Positions 63,409 through 64,000 of a DNA stretch of 64,000 nucleotides are shown piece after piece (position 1 is the stretch's first letter; each line of letters starts with the position of its first letter). The position numbers and the translations under genes were made by a program. A model generated the notes under the pieces. The model did not search any database. It was not told where the DNA came from and saw nothing but the letters and a program-made list of their open reading frames with translations. The DNA lies in the NCBI RefSeq assembly GCF_037325665.1, contig NC_090259.1, positions 33,341,238 through 33,405,237 of the forward strand. The letters are read 5' to 3'. The stretch is from Littorina saxatilis (lineage: Eukaryota > Mollusca > Gastropoda > Littorinimorpha > Littorinidae).

Positions 63409-64000
63409 AAGGCACAGTAAGCCTCCCGTAAACCATCACAGATACTGTCAGGCTTTTACACACAGTACAAACACCCTTTCATTTAAACACTCACCGAACG
63501 GGAACATCCTAGGTGCCCTTCGTAAAGAGCGAGCAATTTTTAAAGAATTAATTTTGTGGATTGTCTCTCAGACAATCGGACCGTGGTGCGTTTTGGCGCT
63601 AGACCCAACTTTTAAAATCTAAATAATAAATTGACAGCTTGTTACACAAACATTCTTAAATCATAAAAGAATTCTTTTTTCATCAAGACAAGATCAGTAC
63701 AATTCGAAGTTTTGAAAGTTTGAAAAAAGAAAAGCCCGGAAGCAGGGTCACGCAAGGTCGTGGTTCTCGTAGCAGACGACGGTTTATGCCTTTCGCCAGT
63801 TCCTCTGAACAGTCAAAAGCCATCGCTAGAGTTCTTGTGAACCACAGCCGTTTGTTTCGTGCATAGTCAGAGGTACATAATAACGTGCTATTGCAGATAA
63901 GCTCACATCGAGTGATTAATTTTTAGAACCTTCTTTTACAGTGATAGATCTGAATGTAAATAGTCTGAAACGTAGCCTCGGAACTTGCCACTTGAAGTGA
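63409..64000. repeat. AAAGGCACAGTAAGCCTCC repeat, running off the window
   Basis: I recognise the opening AAAGGCACAGTAAGCCTCCC as a common gastropod repeat; the rest has no coding similarity I can name. The right end lies beyond the window. Confidence 0.4.

Overview
The window is nuclear DNA of an animal, most likely a marine caenogastropod snail (Littorina-like). The genes are cut into small exons with clean GT-AG introns. The proteins are animal ones. The introns are packed with interspersed repeats (SINEs ending in an ACGTTAAACACCAAATAAAG-type tail, TIR elements, long CA and G runs) of kinds I associate with gastropods. The species is an inference; the repeats were recognised by eye, not by search.

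Layout: (1) 1-2560 is repeat-rich flank. (2) 2565-2850 is a plausible promoter and 5' leader. (3) 2849-36653 is a complete Abl tyrosine kinase gene on the plus strand, 14 coding exons and 1,215 predicted residues: myristoylated N terminus, SH3, SH2, kinase, long proline-rich tail, F-actin-binding C terminus. Exon sizes match the human ABL1 kinase exons as I remember them, except that human exon 4 is split in two here. (4) 36654-49435 is a 12.8 kb gene-free stretch with possible ABL poly(A) signals and many SINE insertions. (5) 49436-60356 is a complete SURF6/Rrp14 ribosome-biogenesis gene on the plus strand, six coding exons and 363 residues. (6) 60357-64000 is repeat-rich flank. No credible minus-strand host gene was seen.

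The two genes are functionally unrelated (cytoskeletal signalling; nucleolar rRNA processing), but their human orthologues both lie in 9q34, so their adjacency may reflect old linkage.

The repeats include at least five SINE groups, several with perfect target-site duplications, four TIR element families, a pogo/Tigger-like element, a short hAT-like element, an approximately 870-bp element that keeps a CRE-type palindrome, and a broken DIRS-like retroelement in SURF6 intron 3 that has itself been hit by SINEs. Three times in the window a tandem duplication covers a splice junction of a host gene (ABL exon 2 donor, ABL exon 7 acceptor, SURF6 exon 4 donor). The most striking single protein feature is a DFS in place of the kinase DFG motif. 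I did not find a convincing new multi-gene system; the novelty is in gene architecture and repeats.
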